From: Thelonectria olida | Lineage: Eukaryota > Ascomycota > Sordariomycetes > Hypocreales > Nectriaceae | Length of the DNA: 64,000 nucleotides | NCBI GenBank assembly: GCA_020736575.1 | Contig: JAGPYM010000010.1 | Location: 434,001 to 498,000 of the forward strand | Direction: 5' to 3' | Shown here: in pieces, positions 60,249 through 64,000 of the stretch | How positions within the stretch are numbered: the first letter of the stretch is position 1 | How the letters are laid out: each line of letters starts with the position of its first letter | Made by a program: the position numbers and the translations under genes | Notes under the pieces: generated by a model | Told to the model about the DNA's origin: nothing | The model's input: only the letters and a program-made list of their open reading frames with translations | The model's database searches: none

Positions 60249-62392
60249 TTTTGTGCGTCGAAGGACTGTGAAGGAGCGTGTGGAAAGTAAATAAAGGCGT
60301 TGCACAAGAAACCAAGGGTCACTAAGTGTCAACGAAAGGGTCTGGTCGACGGTAGCTGGAATGTAGCCCCCTTGAGAGAATCTTCGGGTCGTCGGAAAAT
60401 GGACAGTAAACGAGTGTCGGGAAAGAGTAATCGGCCTCAAGGGAGGTCAATCACAACAAAAAAAGAGGTCAATTAAAGAAGGTAGCGAAAGATGAGGAAG
60501 AAGGAGGATTGGTCCTAGGATTGGAAGATGGTTATGAAGACGGAGAGAGAAAACGAATGAGCAAGTCCGGGGCGGCGTCGACTTTGAGTGAAGGCGCAAC
60601 CCCGTCCACTCCTGCCCGTTCCAGGTTAATTCCCAAAGGAGACGCCCCCCATTTGGCTCCAGAACTTCAGTGGAGGCGCATCCCGCTGGAAGAATGGGAC
60701 TCCAGAAGCCTCAGGGGAACGATCCAATGAAGCTTTTAGAAGGCTATAGCGCTTTAGGGCCCTAGAGTCTAGGGCCGTTGGAGGTTTGCCCCTGTGTGGC
60801 CCCTTAGACGCCCCGGCCGTGACGGTACGTACACTTGTTGGTTCTCAGCGAACACCCGCTAGACCCTGGAAAGAAGCAGTTTTTGGCTCGTTTTGGGCGG
60901 CTACCCCCTTGCTCGGTTTCGAGGCGCAGCATTGATGAAAAGCCTGGGTAGACCAATGGGAGAAGGGATCCGCGGGCTTCATCTCGGTGGCGGCGGTGGT
61001 ACGGTGACTAAGCGGGGAATTGGCACTGTCGATGATGGGGCTCATACCAGCTTGCGCGGCTTCCTTAACGGACACTCACTTAGTTTCACTGATGCTCTGT
61101 TACTGTCACGCTAACTCTAACGCCGTCCCTTACCGCCTCGTCGTCCGTCACCGTGACAGCAACTACATTTTCGCACGGTACAACCACCGCTGTCGTGATC
61201 CAGTCTGGAATAGGGGATAATCTCCACCGAATCTCGGTCCTTGGCGCTCAATGTCCAGGGATCCTGAGATGACGACGCCCATGGAACCATCCAAGAGTCC
61301 ATTCTCCTTGGCTGCTTGGCCGCAGACAGAGACCAGTTCAGGTTATCAGGACGTGGTGGAGGGAGATGAAGCCGGGTCAGAGCCATGCAAGCATTCGGTG
61401 AGAAGCCTGAGAAGACGGCTGGGAGTGGGCTCGTAAAAGACGATCCTTGCGTCTGTCCGTCTGCCCGTGTTTCCTTGCCACAAGAACCATTGTTGAATGT
61501 CACTGTCAATCCCAGCCATGAGATTAACTCATGAGACTACGCGGTCTAGGAGAAAGCCAAGCCCATAGCCACGCTGGATCATGTGGCTAAGCGACTTCAT
61601 CTCTCTTCAATATCAACGAAATATCGTAATTTCTAGGCAATACACCAAGCTTCAACAAGTTCGTATGAAGTAGTCTAGCCACGATCATCTTCATCCCCAA
61701 GTCCGCAAACCTACGGGGAAATACGCGCAATTCTTTGCATATGCATCCGTTACGTATCTGCTCTGCAGGAGCTGACGTGTGTCAATCAACACCATCGAGA
61801 TTATCCAAATTCTGCATCAGCCCACGCCCGCTCCCTTCTCTAATTCCGTCCATGCGTCCCCAGCGGGTCTCGTCACCCCAGCTTTCTTCCTTTGGCCATC
61901 CGCTTTTCATCAAGGCGGCCTGTTGATCCTGTACTTCAAACGCGGCTCTCTGTGGGTAGCGGCATACGTAGTACTGTACAGTAATTAGGTGCACTCCCAA
62001 GTCTGAATCGCTCCGTCTTCTGAAACTTGGCCCGCAAGTATGCAACAACACAAATCAATGCACCCGCGCATCACTGGAGCGGCCATGTCGCGGTGACCCG
62101 GTTTGCGTGACGCTCGGGGAGTTGGTGGCCTCTCCTCCTTGATTGATCGGCACCGGCACTGGCGGTCCTCATCTTGAATCCCTCCTGAGTCTCCGACATT
62201 TTGTGGCTTTGTTGTTTGCGATGTGTTTTCGCGTTTTCATAGCAAGAATTGCATTCGTCTTCCGAATATCCGTGGTTTTCATCTTAAATAGAGAGCGAAC
62301 CGGCTCACGATGCCGAAGCCCATAGTCCAGACTGCTGAAGCCGACTTTCCGGCCCGCGATGATTAACAGAGTGTCGGGGTCCCGCCCCTGAT
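60249..62392. other. Gene-poor region upstream of GH72 gene
   Basis: About 2.1 kb. The first few hundred bases are the glucanosyltransferase promoter. Frames here (for example 61117-61509) are unconvincing. No gene, RNA or transposon recognised. Confidence 0.45.
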
Positions 62393-62566
62393 TTAACGTC
62401 CTCGAATTTTGTAGTAGACGCTGCCGATGCCGTAGAGCACCTGGTCCCAGAGTTCGTATGTTGTCTGCCACAGACCGCCTTGATAGTGATGGTGGTCGCG
62501 TCGGCGATCTGAGTGTTTTACTTGGACTCGGTGATAATGTCCGTTGTGATAGACGAGTTCTGTCAT
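62393..62566 (-). CDS. Small 57-codon ORF, unknown
   Basis: A complete frame begins MTELVYHNGHYHRVQVK and ends in YYKIRGR. It is rich in Tyr, His, Arg and Trp, with an evenly mixed helix-like second half (GLWQTTYELWDQVLYGIG), unlike a random frame. A TATAAG-like box lies about 100 bp upstream, and the start is preceded by CACCAATC, an acceptable fungal context. A 196-codon frame on the same strand overlaps it but looks random. No family is recognised. It could be a small gene or one exon of a larger gene. Confidence 0.35.
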   Translation of the reverse strand: MTELVYHNGHYHRVQVKHSDRRRDHHHYQGGLWQTTYELWDQVLYGIGSVYYKIRGR

Positions 62567-64000
62567 GATTGGTGACGTTAATTGTTTGTTGGCTGGTATG
62601 AAATAAAGGCGTTTGTTCTATCAAAGGATCCTCGCTCGAGGGTTTCATATAAAGATGGCTCTTATATTGGAATCTATCAATTAAATGAAGCACGCGCGAA
62701 TTGCAGCTGACTATCCAGTGATTCGCTATTAACAGGACCTCCATCAATTTTTGCAGCATTTGACTTGCTTATGGGACTTGGAAAGGCAGACAGACACTCT
62801 GGTGTCGTCGGATGACTTCAAGCGGCCGACGATCATGCGCCCGAACCCCGTGATGGGCCGGCGAAGCGGGTGGCAACAGGTCGCACCGTCTCCGACGTCG
62901 CGCATTCTGCGTCACAAAATGACATTCTGAGACGCGGATATTTAGTTTCCTTGCTGGAATCCGAGTCTAGTTGTGGCTTATTCTCGCCCGTCTCTTGGCA
63001 ACTGTATTCAGTGGAGGCGGAGTCAGAGACGACCATCGATTGGGGAAGCACGCTTGAGACTTTCTTCAACTGAAACTGAACTGTTCAGGTGTCTATATCC
63101 AACCATGTCGTCGCACGATGAACAAAGTCGGTGCATCAGCCTTGCTCGCCGCAGTAAACCAGTGTCAATCATGTCGATCTCGATTCATGTTGCCTCAACT
63201 TCAGGCACGTTACCAGATAGCATGGATGGATATCCAGAGCATATTTAAGGCTCAATTGATATGAATAATTGACGGCCGATCGAAATCTCCATGCAATTTC
63301 AACTGTTAACATATGAGGTTCAGAATTCCCCCGAAACGTGACGAAACGACAAGTTCCTCTTGACATCCATGCGAAATAGTTAGGTAAGTAGCTTCGGTAC
63401 CTGATCCATACATCATTCTTACAACAACGGCAGACAAGCATAGTGTTGGACGCATCGAGGCCAGCCAGGTGGAACAAGCCTGGCTCACCGTCCTCAACCC
63501 TGCCAAAGCAATAATAATTTAGGAATACGAGGTGCTTCATCTTGAGGCCCCCGGGTTTGTCTGTATATACCCGACCACCAAGATGCCACTTACACCCCCA
63601 AGAAATTTTAAAAACGTGCTTCTTTTGTCGAGAAACAACGCACTTTACTCATGGATTTTAGTACTATGGGTATTTGTTCCATACTTTTGCTTCAAAAGCA
63701 AGGCACTCAACGAACGGCATCGCGAGTGCCCTCGCTTAGAGCAGCATCGTCATAGATGTTCACCCACGTGGAGACAATTCCTTCAAAATGATCTCTAAAT
63801 CCTCTTGAATAATAATCTTTGTCCATCTCAAGGAGCGTGGTGTAACTGCGCCTATCAAGATCTAGGTATGACCTTTCGAGGCGCACCTTATGAGCGCAAA
63901 GGGCGCATCACCATGATGTCATAGAAACTTTCACTATCGATATATCAGCCCGATATATTCACCTGCATGTGAATATCTTTGAAGCGAGATAACCTACTGC
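62567..64000. other. Gene-poor region at the window end
   Basis: 1.4 kb with only short, unconvincing frames (for example 63169-63540). An inverted repeat lies at 63955-63976. No gene supported. Confidence 0.45.
63955..63976. repeat. Perfect 8-bp inverted repeat
   Basis: ATATTCAC and GTGAATAT face each other across a 6-base loop (CTGCAT), in AT-rich DNA. It could form a hairpin or bind a dimeric protein; no function can be assigned. Confidence 0.6.

Noticed and set aside
62169..62759. 196-codon minus-strand frame
   Set aside because: Ser/Arg/Thr-rich, random-looking, without domains; a shorter frame on the same strand (62393-62566) looks more protein-like.
63169..63540. 123-codon minus-strand frame
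   Set aside because: AT-rich, no recognisable domain and no supporting signals; may be chance.

Overview
The window is nuclear DNA of a filamentous ascomycete (Pezizomycotina), most likely Sordariomycetes and probably Hypocreales. The support is: short GT-AG introns (mostly 46-60 nt) with CTAAC/CTGAC-like branch points, fungal-specific families (HET domain, patatin-NB-ARC-TPR NLR, Zn2Cys6 regulator, GH72 GPI-anchored glucanosyltransferase), CT-rich core promoters, scattered CCTACCTACC tracts, and an intron-containing tRNA-Met. Genes lie on both strands. I rebuilt exon structures by hand from splice sites and reading phase; in nearly every case the exon lengths sum to a multiple of three.

Layout. 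1-15 kb: an edge-truncated unknown gene (-), a small LYR-motif protein (ETFRF1/LYRM5-like) split into four exons, a SAM methyltransferase (-), a 4.6 kb gene-poor stretch, the CCR4 deadenylase, a mitochondrial carrier-like protein (-), and the Elongator/tRNA-modifying enzyme ELP3 (-). 14.8-24.5 kb: an allorecognition or innate-immunity-like island with a patatin-NB-ARC-TPR NLR (-) whose C-terminal TPR tail is frame-broken, a HET-domain protein with N-terminal membrane segments (+), and a second, two-exon HET-domain protein (-). 24.9-36 kb: an MFS transporter (-), a P-loop NTPase (+), succinyl-CoA ligase alpha (+), a UBC1/UBE2K-type E2 with UBA (-), proteasome ATPase Rpt2 (+, with a 1-nt break at a C run), and a promethin/LDAF1-like lipid-droplet protein (-).

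36-45 kb: a probable galactoside (lactose) utilisation cluster. It has a seven-exon Zn2Cys6 regulator (-), a sugar-porter MFS transporter (-), and a divergently transcribed GH2 beta-galactosidase (+) that shares an 837-bp promoter with the transporter. 45-60 kb: an intron-containing tRNA-Met(CAT) (-), a Ysc84/SH3YL1-type SYLF-domain protein (+), guanine deaminase (+), a PAP2 lipid phosphatase (-), a secreted S41-type peptidase (-), a 5.4 kb gene-poor stretch holding only weak small ORFs, and a GH72 beta-1,3-glucanosyltransferase with CBM43 and GPI signal (-). 60.2-64 kb is gene-poor; the only candidate is a 57-codon ORF.

Functionally, most genes are independent housekeeping units (mRNA decay, tRNA modification, TCA cycle, ubiquitin-proteasome, purine catabolism, cell wall). 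Two groups look like working modules: the NLR/HET island, and the regulator-transporter-beta-galactosidase set. No CRISPR array, rRNA gene or intact transposon was seen.
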